Source: Mucilaginibacter lappiensis (GTDB taxonomy: Bacteria > Bacteroidota > Bacteroidia > Sphingobacteriales > Sphingobacteriaceae). Taken from it: DNA of 64,000 nt. The translations under genes and the position numbers were made by a program. Below, piece after piece: positions 35,958 to 44,751 of this stretch (positions are counted from its first letter, which is position 1; every line of letters begins with the position of its first letter). The stretch lies in NCBI RefSeq assembly GCF_900155965.1, contig NZ_FTMG01000001.1:806001-870000 (forward strand), in the 5' to 3' direction. The notes under the pieces were generated by a model. The model saw only the letters and a list, made by a program, of their open reading frames with translations, made no database searches and was not told the DNA's origin.

Positions 35958-37514
35958 TTACTGCCAGCCCGGGTTTTGCGTAAGCTTGCCATTACTGTTA
36001 TCAATTTCCTGCTGCGGTATCGGGAACAAGTAGAATTTGCCCGCTGCTCCTTTGGTCACATTGGTTTTACCTACTTTGAGCAAGCTGGTTTCCAGTATGC
36101 CGTTACCGCTGGCATCCCGCTCGCGGATCAGATCGAACCAGCGCTGATACTCGAACACAAATTCCAGGCGGCGCTCCAGGTAAACCGCATCACGGAATTG
36201 TGCTTGCGTCAAACCCGAAAGATCATCCAGTCCGGCACGTTTACGCACCCTGTTAACAGAAGTATATGCCTTGGTGGTTGGCCCGTTCAGTTCATTTTCT
36301 GCTTCTGCATGGATCAGCAACACTTCTGAAAAACGGATGATAGGTACATTGGCCCCAGACTCAGCCTCATTGGCAACCACGTTGGGATCATAATACTTGT
36401 TAAAAAATGGAGTAGAATCACCGGGGATGCTATTATCATTCAGTTTGCCATACCATAAGTTGGTGCTCGGGCTCTGGAAACGGGTCACAAAACTTACGCG
36501 CTTCCTTTTATCATTAGCCGGATACAATTTATAGATGCTGAAAAACTTATCTGTTCCGCTCGGTTTGGTAGCATCGGGTACCGAATAAAACACCACCTGG
36601 TCGGCATAACTACTTGTCATACCAGGTATACCATTGAGGATTGACCGTGGCGCCTGGTTATTGCCCTGTCCCTGCGAATTGGCTTTAAATTGAGCTGAGA
36701 AGATATGCTCCTTACCATTTTTAGAAGCCGGCAAAAATACATCTGCGTAATTAGTAAACAGATCATACCCATACGGGCCATTGATCACCGTTTCGGCCTG
36801 GGTTACGGCTTTTGCCCATTGGCGCTCGGTCAGATAAACTTTAGCCAGCAATGCATTAGCAGCACCCGCGGTTGCCCTGCCCAGATCGGCACCGGTGTAG
36901 GTGTTTGGCAGATCAACAGCGGCAGCGATCAGGTCGGTTTCTATTTGTTTATAAACCGTTGCAGCAGCTGTTCTGGGTACTTGCAAATCAGACAGGTTAA
37001 TAGAAGTTTGATCATGCAGTACCAGCGGTACATCGCCATATAAACGCACCAGATTAAAGTAAAACAGGGCACGTAAAAACTTAGCCTCGGCCACTAGTCT
37101 TTTGTTCAGCGTAGCATCAAACTGAATGTGTGGTATGGTATCAATAGCGATATTGGCTTTCTTGATGGCGGCATAATGTTGCTGCCATATCTGCAGGATA
37201 CGCAAACCTGATGAGGAATGCCCCAGCACAGCCTGCGACCGCACATCGGCATTGGTAGCGCCCGGACCAGGTCCCTCGTCGTCGGCCATAAAGTTCATAC
37301 CGGTATTGAACAGGGTATTGTACGGCGTTTGGACTGCGTTAGAACCCGCGTTTAACAGCGAGTAGGCAGCCGTAACCGCGGCTACCGCGTCGGCCTGTGT
37401 TTTATAGAACTGGTTTGCCGGAATAAAAGATCGCGGATCTTCATTCAGCTTTGCGCAAGAGGTAGCACCGAAGGCAAGCAGTATAGTGAGATATTTTATA
37501 TTATGGAGTTTCAT
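35958..37514 (-). CDS. susD-like: SusD/RagB-family lipoprotein of the sulfatase locus
   Basis: 518 residues with lipobox FGATSCAKLNED (Cys about 20). SusD signatures are NQFYKTQADAVAAVTAAYSLL, RALFYFNLVRLYGDVPLV and the C-terminal LERRLEFVFEYQRWFDLIRERD ... NPGWQ. It caps the SusC barrel encoded 12 bp upstream and would bind the sulfated substrate at the cell surface. Confidence 0.95.
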   Translation of the reverse strand: MKLHNIKYLTILLAFGATSCAKLNEDPRSFIPANQFYKTQADAVAAVTAAYSLLNAGSNAVQTPYNTLFNTGMNFMADDEGPGPGATNADVRSQAVLGHSSSGLRILQIWQQHYAAIKKANIAIDTIPHIQFDATLNKRLVAEAKFLRALFYFNLVRLYGDVPLVLHDQTSINLSDLQVPRTAAATVYKQIETDLIAAAVDLPNTYTGADLGRATAGAANALLAKVYLTERQWAKAVTQAETVINGPYGYDLFTNYADVFLPASKNGKEHIFSAQFKANSQGQGNNQAPRSILNGIPGMTSSYADQVVFYSVPDATKPSGTDKFFSIYKLYPANDKRKRVSFVTRFQSPSTNLWYGKLNDNSIPGDSTPFFNKYYDPNVVANEAESGANVPIIRFSEVLLIHAEAENELNGPTTKAYTSVNRVRKRAGLDDLSGLTQAQFRDAVYLERRLEFVFEYQRWFDLIRERDASGNGILETSLLKVGKTNVTKGAAGKFYLFPIPQQEIDNSNGKLTQNPGWQ

Positions 37515-37525
37515 GTCTGATCGTA

Positions 37526-40500
37526 TTATAAGGTGATACCTAACCCGGCAATAATGGATTTACTGTTGGGGTAAGCCCCATTATCGACACCCGAGGTAAT
37601 GGCCGACTGTTCATTACTGCTCACCTCCGGATCATACCCGGTGTATTTAGTCCAGGTAATGAGGTTTTGAGCAGTTATGTAGATCCTGATCTTTTTAATA
37701 GGCGATTTGGATACCACCGATGTTGGAATGGTATAACCCAGACTCAGGCTTTTTAAGCGCAGGTACGAGCCGTTTTCGATAAACCTATCAGAAATAGTAG
37801 GTGCCGGATCCTGGAAGGCGCTGTGCACATCGGTATTAGTGTTGGAAGGTGTCCAGCGGTTCAGTAAAGTGGTGGTGGCATTGGTATAGCCCGTGCCCAG
37901 CTCCAGTACATTGCGCTGTTGGTTATATATTTTGTTACCATATGAGCCTTGCAGGAAAATACTCAGATCGACGCCTTTGTACGAGAATGTATTGGTGATA
38001 CCGCCTGTAAACTTAGGTTGGGCGTTACCTAAGATCACCCTATCGGCCGATTGCGTGATCTTGCCATCACCATTTATATCTACATAGGCCTGTCCGCCCG
38101 GAGAAGTATTGGCAGCCGGGGTAAGTGCCGGGCCGCCGGCCTTGATCAATCCGTTGGTTTTATACCCGATAAATGAACCGATAGGCTCACCAACTTTTAA
38201 AATAGATGGCAGGGATGAATCCGGAATAAACTGATTTACACCATTGCCACCCAAACTCAACACTTTATTACGGTTCACCGCAAATACCAGGCTGGTGTTC
38301 CACACAAATGAGCCGGTGAGGTTATGCGAGTTCAGGCTTAGCTCAAAACCCTTGTTTTGTACCGCTCCTACGTTTTCATACTGCTGCGGATTGGTGATAG
38401 CCGTATTGGTAATAATGGTGAGTCCGCTTGTAGCCGGCAGCGGCAGATACAGCAGCAGGTTGGTTGTTTTTTTGTAATAGATATCAGCAGTAAGCGTGAT
38501 CCGGTCTTTCAGCAGGCCAAAGTCGAAGCCAAAATCATACTGGGTTGTTTTTTCCCAGGTAAGGTTAGGGTTGGCCAAACTATTTGGCGCGAAACCAGCT
38601 ACCGTAGTATTACCAAAGTTATAGCGGTAATAACCCAATTGTGAATACGACTGGTATGCCGGAATATCACTATTACCGGTTTGCCCGGCGCTCAGTCTGA
38701 ATTTAAGCTGACTGATCTGCTCCACGTTTTTCAGGAAATTTTCGCTGGAGGCATTCCAGGCGATAGCCGCGGATGGGAACGATGCCCATTGATGGCCGGG
38801 AGCAAATTTGGAAGAACCATCGGCACGTAAGGTCAGCGTTAACAGGTATTTACTATCGAAGCCATAATTAACACGGGCCAGGTATGATTTTAGCGCCCAG
38901 GTATTGGTAGAGGATGAAGGCGCGATAGCAAAACCGCTCCCCGAAATGGAAGTGATACTGCCCGAGCCCAGGTTGTTATAGGTATCATAATCGCTTACAA
39001 AACCCGATGATCCGGTAATCGCTCCTTCGGCCTTAAACTTTTGTTGGGTAAATCCTGCCAGTACATTCAGGTTACTCCTGCCCAGTTTTTTGGTATAGGT
39101 CAGCGTGTTTTCGTTCAGCCAGTTGAAGGAGTTCAGCGTACCAACTTCGCCCAAACCTGAGTAGCCGGAACCTTCATATACCGTGGCCGGTAAATAACGA
39201 TTTTGCTTATTATCAATCAGATCCACTCCTGCTAAAACACGGGCGGTCAAGTCTGGAGTGATTTTATAATCGCCAGAGATATTACCCAAAACACGACTTG
39301 TAGTAGTAGTATTGGTTTGATTATAGAGCGTGTTGATTGGGTTACCATAACTACCTTCAAATATATTCTTCATAAAGAAGGATCCATCCGGATTGTATAT
39401 CGGAGTAGTTGGCGTCATCAATAGTATCGCCGGTACAACGCCTGCCGGGGCTACCTGCGCGCTGGTACGGCTGCCGGTTATAAATGATGATATTTTGAAC
39501 TTATCGTTATAATCATGCTCCACATTCACACGACCGGCATATCGCTCAAAATTGGTATTTTGTAATATACCATCCTGTTTCATGTAGTTGCCCGAAAAAG
39601 CAAGGCGGGTCCTGTCTGTTCCTGAAAGGATGGACAAGCTATGATTTTGCGTATTCCCTTCCCGGAAGGCAGCCTTTTGCCAATCGGTATTCACATTATA
39701 GGGATTGAGTTGAGCCGCGGTTTGTGGTGTTTTGCCCGAATTAACCAACGCATCGTTACGTAACGCACCCCATTGATCGGAATTGAGCAGCGGAATGGTC
39801 TTAATCACACTTTGCCAACCGTAGGTGCCATCGTAATTGATAGATGACACGCCCGATTTACCTTTTTTAGTGGTAATAATAATTACACCATTGGCGCCGC
39901 GCGTTCCGTATATGGCTGTGGCTGATGCATCTTTCAGCACCTCAATATTTTCAATATCAGCAGTATTGATAGAAGCCAGTGGGTTGATCTCCGGACCATT
40001 GGTTACCCCGGCATCCGTCAGCGAATTGCTGTTGGAAGTAGGAAAACCATCAATAATATACAATGGTTCGGCTACCGCATTAATAGAGTTTACGCCCCTG
40101 ATATGCACCGTAACACCTGCACCCGGTTGCCCGGAAGCCTGGGTTACCTGTATACCTGAAATCGTACCCTGCAAAACCCTGTCGAGCGATGGTACGGGTT
40201 GTTTTAGCGCCAGTTGCGGCACTGATGCTACCGAACCGGTAATATCTTTACGTTTTTGAGAGCCATAACCAACAACCACTACCTGGTTCAGCAGGCTTTG
40301 GGCATCTTTCATCAATATCTCCACGGGGCTCCCGGTGGCGATGTATGATTGTGTTTCGTAACCTATAAAGGTGATAATAAGCTTATATGGAAACTTCTGA
40401 CCGGTAACAAAACTGAATTTTCCTTCTACATCTGTAGAAACTACGTGGGTTGTGCCTTCAATACGTACTACCGCGCCGGGCAATGGTTCTTTGGTGGAAC

Positions 40501-40612
40501 CATCCAGTACCCTGCCTACCAGTTTGGAATTGATAATAGGCTGTGTTTGCTGTGCAAAAACAATAGCGGGGAACAGTAAGGCTAATAATTGAATAAATAA
40601 TAGTTTTTTCAT
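37526..40612 (-). CDS. susC-like: SusC/RagA-family TonB-linked outer membrane protein of the sulfatase locus
   Basis: 1028 residues. Signal peptide about 1-20 (LFPAIVFAQ), carboxypeptidase-D regulatory-like domain (LVGRVLDGSTKEPLPGAVV), TonB-box region (SLLNQVVVVGYGSQKRKDI), plug (NIEVLKDASATAIYGTRGAN) and barrel to ...SIIAGLGITL. It should import a sulfated oligosaccharide or other sulfate ester with SusD. The start codon overlaps the stop of a short upstream ORF as ATGA (40609-40612), which suggests translational coupling. Confidence 0.95.
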   Translation of the reverse strand: MKKLLFIQLLALLFPAIVFAQQTQPIINSKLVGRVLDGSTKEPLPGAVVRIEGTTHVVSTDVEGKFSFVTGQKFPYKLIITFIGYETQSYIATGSPVEILMKDAQSLLNQVVVVGYGSQKRKDITGSVASVPQLALKQPVPSLDRVLQGTISGIQVTQASGQPGAGVTVHIRGVNSINAVAEPLYIIDGFPTSNSNSLTDAGVTNGPEINPLASINTADIENIEVLKDASATAIYGTRGANGVIIITTKKGKSGVSSINYDGTYGWQSVIKTIPLLNSDQWGALRNDALVNSGKTPQTAAQLNPYNVNTDWQKAAFREGNTQNHSLSILSGTDRTRLAFSGNYMKQDGILQNTNFERYAGRVNVEHDYNDKFKISSFITGSRTSAQVAPAGVVPAILLMTPTTPIYNPDGSFFMKNIFEGSYGNPINTLYNQTNTTTTSRVLGNISGDYKITPDLTARVLAGVDLIDNKQNRYLPATVYEGSGYSGLGEVGTLNSFNWLNENTLTYTKKLGRSNLNVLAGFTQQKFKAEGAITGSSGFVSDYDTYNNLGSGSITSISGSGFAIAPSSSTNTWALKSYLARVNYGFDSKYLLTLTLRADGSSKFAPGHQWASFPSAAIAWNASSENFLKNVEQISQLKFRLSAGQTGNSDIPAYQSYSQLGYYRYNFGNTTVAGFAPNSLANPNLTWEKTTQYDFGFDFGLLKDRITLTADIYYKKTTNLLLYLPLPATSGLTIITNTAITNPQQYENVGAVQNKGFELSLNSHNLTGSFVWNTSLVFAVNRNKVLSLGGNGVNQFIPDSSLPSILKVGEPIGSFIGYKTNGLIKAGGPALTPAANTSPGGQAYVDINGDGKITQSADRVILGNAQPKFTGGITNTFSYKGVDLSIFLQGSYGNKIYNQQRNVLELGTGYTNATTTLLNRWTPSNTNTDVHSAFQDPAPTISDRFIENGSYLRLKSLSLGYTIPTSVVSKSPIKKIRIYITAQNLITWTKYTGYDPEVSSNEQSAITSGVDNGAYPNSKSIIAGLGITL

Positions 40613-40830
40613 ATCGCCTGGTAGTTTAAGTTGGTGATTAAACCGGACGATACAGCGGCTTTTAGTACAAGCCTGCTACCGTTGTAGCGGTAGTAAAAGT
40701 GCGCGGCAATGGCCGTGACCAGGTGAACAAGCCGGGTCTGGGGCAATAGAAAGCCCCGCCCAACTTTTGCAATATTTTGCATAAATTTGAATAGTTTAAA
40801 ATGACACCATTGAAACAGGCTCAACGCCAA
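40609..40830 (-). CDS. Short ORF coupled to SusC, candidate leader peptide
   Basis: An open frame of up to 73 residues whose TGA overlaps the SusC ATG (ATGA). An internal ATG at 40782 gives a 57-residue product starting MQNIAKVGRGFLLPQTR. It has a hydrophobic centre (LVHLVTAIAAHFYY) followed by RYNGSR. No signal-peptidase site or known domain is evident. The exact overlap argues for translation and coupling, and thus for a leader peptide that sets SusC expression. It could instead be a chance frame over an RNA element. Confidence 0.45.
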   Translation of the reverse strand: MALSLFQWCHFKLFKFMQNIAKVGRGFLLPQTRLVHLVTAIAAHFYYRYNGSRLVLKAAVSSGLITNLNYQAI

Positions 40831-40965
40831 TCGATCCCTGTTTCGTTGTTTTAATTCTGGAGGGAAAAGCGATCGCTTTTCCCTTATTTATAGAGCTGGT
40901 TTTGTTATTATTTTTTCATATGCCTTCCTGTTAAGATCCTGTTATTTATTGGGGGTATTATTGTA
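40831..40965 (-). other. Intergenic region between FGE gene and the SusC leader
   Basis: 135 bp with the perfect 22-bp palindrome GGGAAAAGCGATCGCTTTTCCC (40862-40883). No strong T-run follows it on either strand, so it may be an operator or a weak terminator that separates FGE from SusC transcription. Confidence 0.5.
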
Positions 40966-42117
40966 TTAATTTTTCACACACCTGAAACCCAGGTGTTCCA
41001 TACCGCTGTCTTCGGTGGTTTTCATCCGCCGGGCTACCCTGAAGCCCGAGCAATAGCTGTCGTTACACAAAAACGAACCGCCCCTCACTACACGCTTTAT
41101 GGCATAAGGCTCATCCGGGTCGTATGATTTTGATGGCCCTTTGGGGTTTTTAATGCCTTCGGGTTTGTTAATGGTGTTGTAATACCGGTAATCATACAGG
41201 TCGGCACACCATTCCCAAACATTGCCGGCCATATCATATAAACCATAACCGTTGGCTGCAAATGAACTTACCGGCGCGGTATAATAAAACTTGTCGCGCT
41301 GAGTGTTCCTGTACGGAAAATCACCCTCCCAAATATTTGCCTTAGGTTTGCCCTCGGTCACTTTTTCGTTTCCCCACGGATATATATTATCGGTCAGTCC
41401 TCCCCTGGCAGCATGTTCCCATTCTGCCTCTGTTGGCAAGCGTTTACCGGCCCATTTGCAATAAGCTATCGCATCGTCATACGATACCTGCGTTACCGGG
41501 TAAGTCCCTTTTCCTTTGATATCGCTGCCAGGCCCATGCGGATGCTTCCAACTGGCACCTTTTTTCCAGGTCCACCACTGGCTGTAATCGCTCAGTGATA
41601 CCGGTTGTTTAGAAGGCACAAATACCAGCGATGCAGCTACCAGCAAACTATCCGCCGGTTTTTCGGTCCCGGGAGGCAGCTGTTTTTTGAGCACATTCCA
41701 ATCCGGTTTTTGTTCGGCTGTGGTTACATAACCAGTGGCTTTTACAAATTTTTCAAATTGCGCATTCGTTACCTCGGTACGATCCATCCAAAAGCCATCG
41801 ACTGTAACTTTATGTTTTGGATATTCGTCCTTTTCGGCCTGTGCATTGTCTGCCCCCATCCTAAAAGTACCCGCCGGTATCCAAACCATACCGCTATGAC
41901 TGGTATCGGGGCCTGTCATCACCGCCGCGCCGGCTAAAGGGGTTGGTTTAAACCGGCTGGGAATGTTCGACTCGCAACAGATCGCTTTCTTTTTATTCGA
42001 CGCAACACTATCGGTTTTAGCAACAGCTTTTTCTTTTTCCTTTTGCTTGCAGGCCGAAAAAACTATCGAACCAGCAATCGCGATTATCAGTACCGGGGAA
42101 ATTCTTTTAAGATTCAT
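40966..42117 (-). CDS. Formylglycine-generating enzyme (sulfatase maturase), lipoprotein
   Basis: 383 residues from ATG 42117; the frame runs up to 42201 but the upstream part has no signal features. A lipobox (VFSACKQKEKEK) makes it an exported lipoprotein. The FGE-sulfatase/SUMF1 domain starts near GMVWIPAGTFRMGADNAQAE, with VTNAQFEKFV, LPTEAEWEHAARGG and GLYDMAGNVWEWC. The active-site cysteine pair of aerobic FGE is present in RGGSFLCNDSYCSGFRVARR (Cys351 and Cys356), so this is probably a real oxygen-dependent maturase, not a generic SUMF1 protein. It would activate the four sulfatases of the operon; its exported location is notable. Confidence 0.9.
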   Translation of the reverse strand: MNLKRISPVLIIAIAGSIVFSACKQKEKEKAVAKTDSVASNKKKAICCESNIPSRFKPTPLAGAAVMTGPDTSHSGMVWIPAGTFRMGADNAQAEKDEYPKHKVTVDGFWMDRTEVTNAQFEKFVKATGYVTTAEQKPDWNVLKKQLPPGTEKPADSLLVAASLVFVPSKQPVSLSDYSQWWTWKKGASWKHPHGPGSDIKGKGTYPVTQVSYDDAIAYCKWAGKRLPTEAEWEHAARGGLTDNIYPWGNEKVTEGKPKANIWEGDFPYRNTQRDKFYYTAPVSSFAANGYGLYDMAGNVWEWCADLYDYRYYNTINKPEGIKNPKGPSKSYDPDEPYAIKRVVRGGSFLCNDSYCSGFRVARRMKTTEDSGMEHLGFRCVKN

Positions 42118-42208
42118 ATTTTTACAATCAGGGTTCGAGGTTCGGGTTGTGAGGTTCGGAAACCTAACTTCCAGAACTTCGATCCAGGCAACACGCCTCA
42201 CGCAACCA
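42118..42208 (-). other. Short repeat-rich gap upstream of FGE
   Basis: Contains direct near-repeats of GGTTCG (GGGTTCGAGGTTCGGG and GAGGTTCGGA). No gene was seen. The gap separates the FGE gene from the sterol-desaturase-family gene. Confidence 0.4.
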
Positions 42209-43174
42209 TTACGCTTTTACCGGCTGTAAGTTATATGTTTCTTCAGAAATTTCCTGCTCCACATTTTCTTGTTTTTCCGGGCGATAAAGCTGATGTTCCT
42301 GCAATGGCACATCTTCCCTCACCATCTGCCCGTCGGCAGCCAGTTCGCTTCCCGCTACTTTTGATTTAAAAATAGGCCATAACAACTGCGCATACCACTG
42401 GTCGCCCTCATAGTGCGATATCCCATAGGCTTTAGGATACTGACGAGAGATATGCGCCGTGCCGAATATTACATCCCATAAAAAGAACATGTTTCCAAAA
42501 TTGCCTTTGTAATACCCCACACCATCATCTGTAGTAGCAGCATGGTGTGCATGGTGAGTCGCTGGTGTAGATATGGTACGCTCCAACACCCAGGCTAGCG
42601 GATGCAGCACTTTGTATTGATAAAAAGGTTTATCCCACGGAATACTGGAATGCGCCAGTGTAGTAATAGTACCTTTGATTCCTTTTACTATAATAGCAGG
42701 GATACCCAGGCCCAGGTAAACCAGCGCGGTAGTTAAATACGTTTGCGAAAAAAACAGGGTATAAATTACATTTTGCCTGCTGGCCATAGCCATACCCATG
42801 TACGATGCCGAGTGGTGCGTACGGTGAAAACGCCATAACCAGGGCACTTCATGATGCAGGCGGTGGTACCAGTATTGGGTCAAATCATCAGCCACGGCTA
42901 TAATGATAAAGCCCCAGAAAAATGGCACCCAGTCAAAAGCGTTTTTGAAACCCGGCAGCAGGAATGGTAAAACTTTCAGCCCGTAGTAGGCTATTACCGG
43001 TTTAACAACCAGTTTGGGGATGGTAAAGCAGGCAATATCTACCCAGCGCTCGTTTTTAGTCCAGTGTTTTTTATACAGGCCAAATGAAAATTCAAGTATC
43101 CCGAGTACCAGCACCAGAACGGAAAAACCATATCCGTTGAGGTTATCAATTACTTTTTTTATCAGTTCAATCAT
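42209..43174 (-). CDS. Sterol desaturase / fatty acid hydroxylase family membrane protein
   Basis: 321 residues with several membrane segments (about 16-35, 50-75, 85-105, 130-160). The diiron histidine clusters are present: HRLHHEVPWLWRFHRTHHSASYM and later THHAHHAATTDDGVGYY. These define the fatty acid hydroxylase superfamily. Substrate unknown: lipid, sterol or carotenoid oxidation are all possible. Its place at the 5' end of a sulfatase operon may reflect a lipid-linked sulfate ester substrate, or simple hitchhiking. Confidence 0.9.
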   Translation of the reverse strand: MIELIKKVIDNLNGYGFSVLVLVLGILEFSFGLYKKHWTKNERWVDIACFTIPKLVVKPVIAYYGLKVLPFLLPGFKNAFDWVPFFWGFIIIAVADDLTQYWYHRLHHEVPWLWRFHRTHHSASYMGMAMASRQNVIYTLFFSQTYLTTALVYLGLGIPAIIVKGIKGTITTLAHSSIPWDKPFYQYKVLHPLAWVLERTISTPATHHAHHAATTDDGVGYYKGNFGNMFFLWDVIFGTAHISRQYPKAYGISHYEGDQWYAQLLWPIFKSKVAGSELAADGQMVREDVPLQEHQLYRPEKQENVEQEISEETYNLQPVKA

Positions 43175-43185
43175 AGTATTTGTGT

Positions 43186-43374
43186 TTAAGGATTTTCAGA
43201 TTTAGTTTTTGTGTCGGGTTGTGCTGTTTTGTGATCCTGCTTTTTCTTTTCCCATGGGCGCTGCCCGGTAAAGTAAAAAGTAGCAAACATGAGCACCAAA
43301 GGCAATGCATACAGCAGCAGGCTCAGCAAGGCGTTTTTAATAATTCGTGTTTTTTTTGCTTCTTCCAGTTTCAT
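43186..43374 (-). CDS. Small single-span membrane protein
   Basis: 62 residues with a basic N-terminus (MKLEEAKKTRIIKN) and one hydrophobic segment (ALLSLLLYALPLVLMFATFYFTG, about 15-38), then a charged tail. Its start overlaps the stop of the gene upstream (ATGA, 43371-43374), so translation is coupled. No family recognised. Confidence 0.6.
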   Translation of the reverse strand: MKLEEAKKTRIIKNALLSLLLYALPLVLMFATFYFTGQRPWEKKKQDHKTAQPDTKTKSENP

Positions 43375-43544
43375 GATGTGGTTGTTTTAGTTGGTGCTGT
43401 GGTTGCCGGTGCGGGCTTATGGCTATCTGACAGTAGCTTTTGAGTGAGCCATAAACCCCCAAAAATGATCACAAAGGGAATCAGGGTGATGATCACCCCT
43501 ACCAGTATCTTTTTTCCCAGCAAGGAAACGTCATTGAAGGTCAT
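43371..43544 (-). CDS. Small single-span membrane protein
   Basis: 57 residues from ATG 43544 (MTFNDVSLLGKKILVG); the frame extends to 43595, but those codons are a poor fit. One membrane segment (IITLIPFVIIFGGLWL) is followed by a Pro/Thr/Ser-rich tail. It is the first gene of the leftward operon and is coupled to the next small gene by an ATGA overlap. No function known. Confidence 0.6.
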   Translation of the reverse strand: MTFNDVSLLGKKILVGVIITLIPFVIIFGGLWLTQKLLSDSHKPAPATTAPTKTTTS

Positions 43545-44251
43545 AGTAATAAATTTATATTGGTAATTAAAAAAACAGGTAAAAAAGGCCATCACAACTG
43601 TGCACAGATGGTTATGCCATATATAAAATTGAATAAGAATAATTTGTAGAAATCAGACCATTACCGGCAGGTAACAATCACTGAGAAAGAGGATCCCTTG
43701 ATGCCAGGATCAACAGCAACAACAAAAACGAGCAGAAAGAGCAGTTTGCATTTGATAAGCAGCAAAGCCGGGATTGGTGGTTGAGTCGGGTTGCATTTTC
43801 TGGAGCTTTTAAAACTGTTTTACGTTGTATTTTTTTATTCTCTCGGGCAAATGTAATAATTGTTTTTATAATTACTACTAATTCTATAGAATTTATGTAT
43901 AAAATTAACATTTTTATGAATTTCGTAGTGTTCTTAGTTAAAATTGATAAAAAAACGCAGTTCGAAGTCTCTAAAACATGTGGAAATTGAGTATTTGTGA
44001 ATAGATTGGTGTGGGTGGTGTCTTGATTCTTTCATCTCAATTAACAGGACATTGCCTCCGGCCCGCGCTATCCACTCATACGCCACAAGGCATTAGCCAC
44101 GGGACCGGTATCCGCTGCTATCGCTGACGTGGGTTAATTATTGAATTAGTGAATTAGTGATTTCTTTTAGAACAGCTTCGGGCGAAATTCTGAACCATGA
44201 TTAATGGATTTAAAGATTACCTTGATCTATTCTCATCCCATATTACAAGTT
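43545..44251. other. Intergenic region upstream of the sulfatase operon
   Basis: About 700 bp. On the minus strand TACATTTG (43848-43855) matches the Bacteroidota -7 consensus and could start the long leftward transcript, but no -33 element was seen. The right half (44031-44200) holds GC-rich non-coding sequence and the first copy of a direct repeat (44144-44186). No gene is convincing. Confidence 0.5.
43848..43855 (-). promoter_or_regulatory. Putative -7 box for the sulfatase operon
   Basis: TACATTTG on the minus strand fits TAnnTTTG exactly. Transcription from here would leave a leader of about 290 nt before the first small membrane protein. A matching -33 TTTG was not found, so the call is weak. 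Confidence 0.3.
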
Positions 44252-44446
44252 TGTCATCCTGAGGAACGAAGTATCTATTCACAAATATGCATACCGTTTA
44301 ATAGATGCTTCACTCCGTTCAGCATGACAAAATGGTGGTATAAAGCACCTCTTTTCCTGTCAACAGATAAGCTTCAGGCGATTTTTAATTAGTGAATTAT
44401 TGATTGAAAGCGCTTCTCCTCCGTCGGCACAACAGCTTCGGGTGAA
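44144..44446. repeat. Direct repeats flanking a palindromic element
   Basis: AATTAGTGAATTAGTGATT ... AACAGCTTCGGGCGAAA at 44144-44186 recurs as AATTAGTGAATTATTGATT ... AACAGCTTCGGGTGAAA at 44387-44446. The palindromic element at 44252-44329 lies between them. Confidence 0.6.
44252..44329. repeat. Palindromic REP/MITE-like element, 78 bp
   Basis: TGTCATCCTGAGGAACGAAG and CTCCGTTCAGCATGACA form the outer arms, with an inner ATCTATT/AATAGAT pair. The TGTCAT...ATGACA ends are those of the elements at 30024 and 59288. Confidence 0.75.
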
Positions 44447-44751
44447 AGCGGGCAGAACGATGCGGGACAGTGCGGTTGCAGGGCATAGCAAGTTTTTGCT
44501 GAAGTGCGGGATTGTGCGAACGAAGTGGGGCAAAATAATTGCAGCCTGGTTCTGTCCGGTTTGCAGGGCAAAGGCCCAGTGCGCAAAGAAGCATTTCTGG
44601 TGACAAGCCTTTTGGTTACTTTGTGGCGACAAAGTAACTGGCCTTCCCGCGGCCAAGAGCGGGTATACGCCAAGCAAAGTAACCCTGTATAGCATGCGAT
44701 TGCCACGCTACGCTCGCAATGAGATGAAGGAGGAGGTGATGCTAAACTCTA
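44447..44751. other. GC-rich repeat-like non-coding region
   Basis: About 300 bp, more GC-rich than its surroundings, with several spurious overlapping open frames on both strands and no domain in any of them. It contains the inverted repeat GTTACTTTG-TGGCGA-CAAAGTAAC (44615-44638). It looks like a non-coding dispersed repeat or a mobile-element remnant. Confidence 0.5.

Noticed and set aside
25712..43544. Reading the sulfatase locus as a typical ulvan, fucoidan or carrageenan PUL
   Set aside because: No matching polysaccharide lyase or fucosidase/rhamnosidase gene is present in the operon, so the substrate was left open.
43781..43990. 69-codon plus-strand frame upstream of the sulfatase operon
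   Set aside because: AT-rich, no recognisable motif, and it overlaps the likely promoter of the opposite operon.
44031..44110. GC-rich segment considered as a possible tRNA or rRNA fragment
   Set aside because: No acceptor stem, T-loop or anticodon arrangement could be drawn, and no rRNA signature sequence was found.
44360..44706. Several overlapping open frames on both strands
   Set aside because: They come from a GC-rich tract without stops; none shows a domain, a start with ribosome binding site, or a consistent reading direction.
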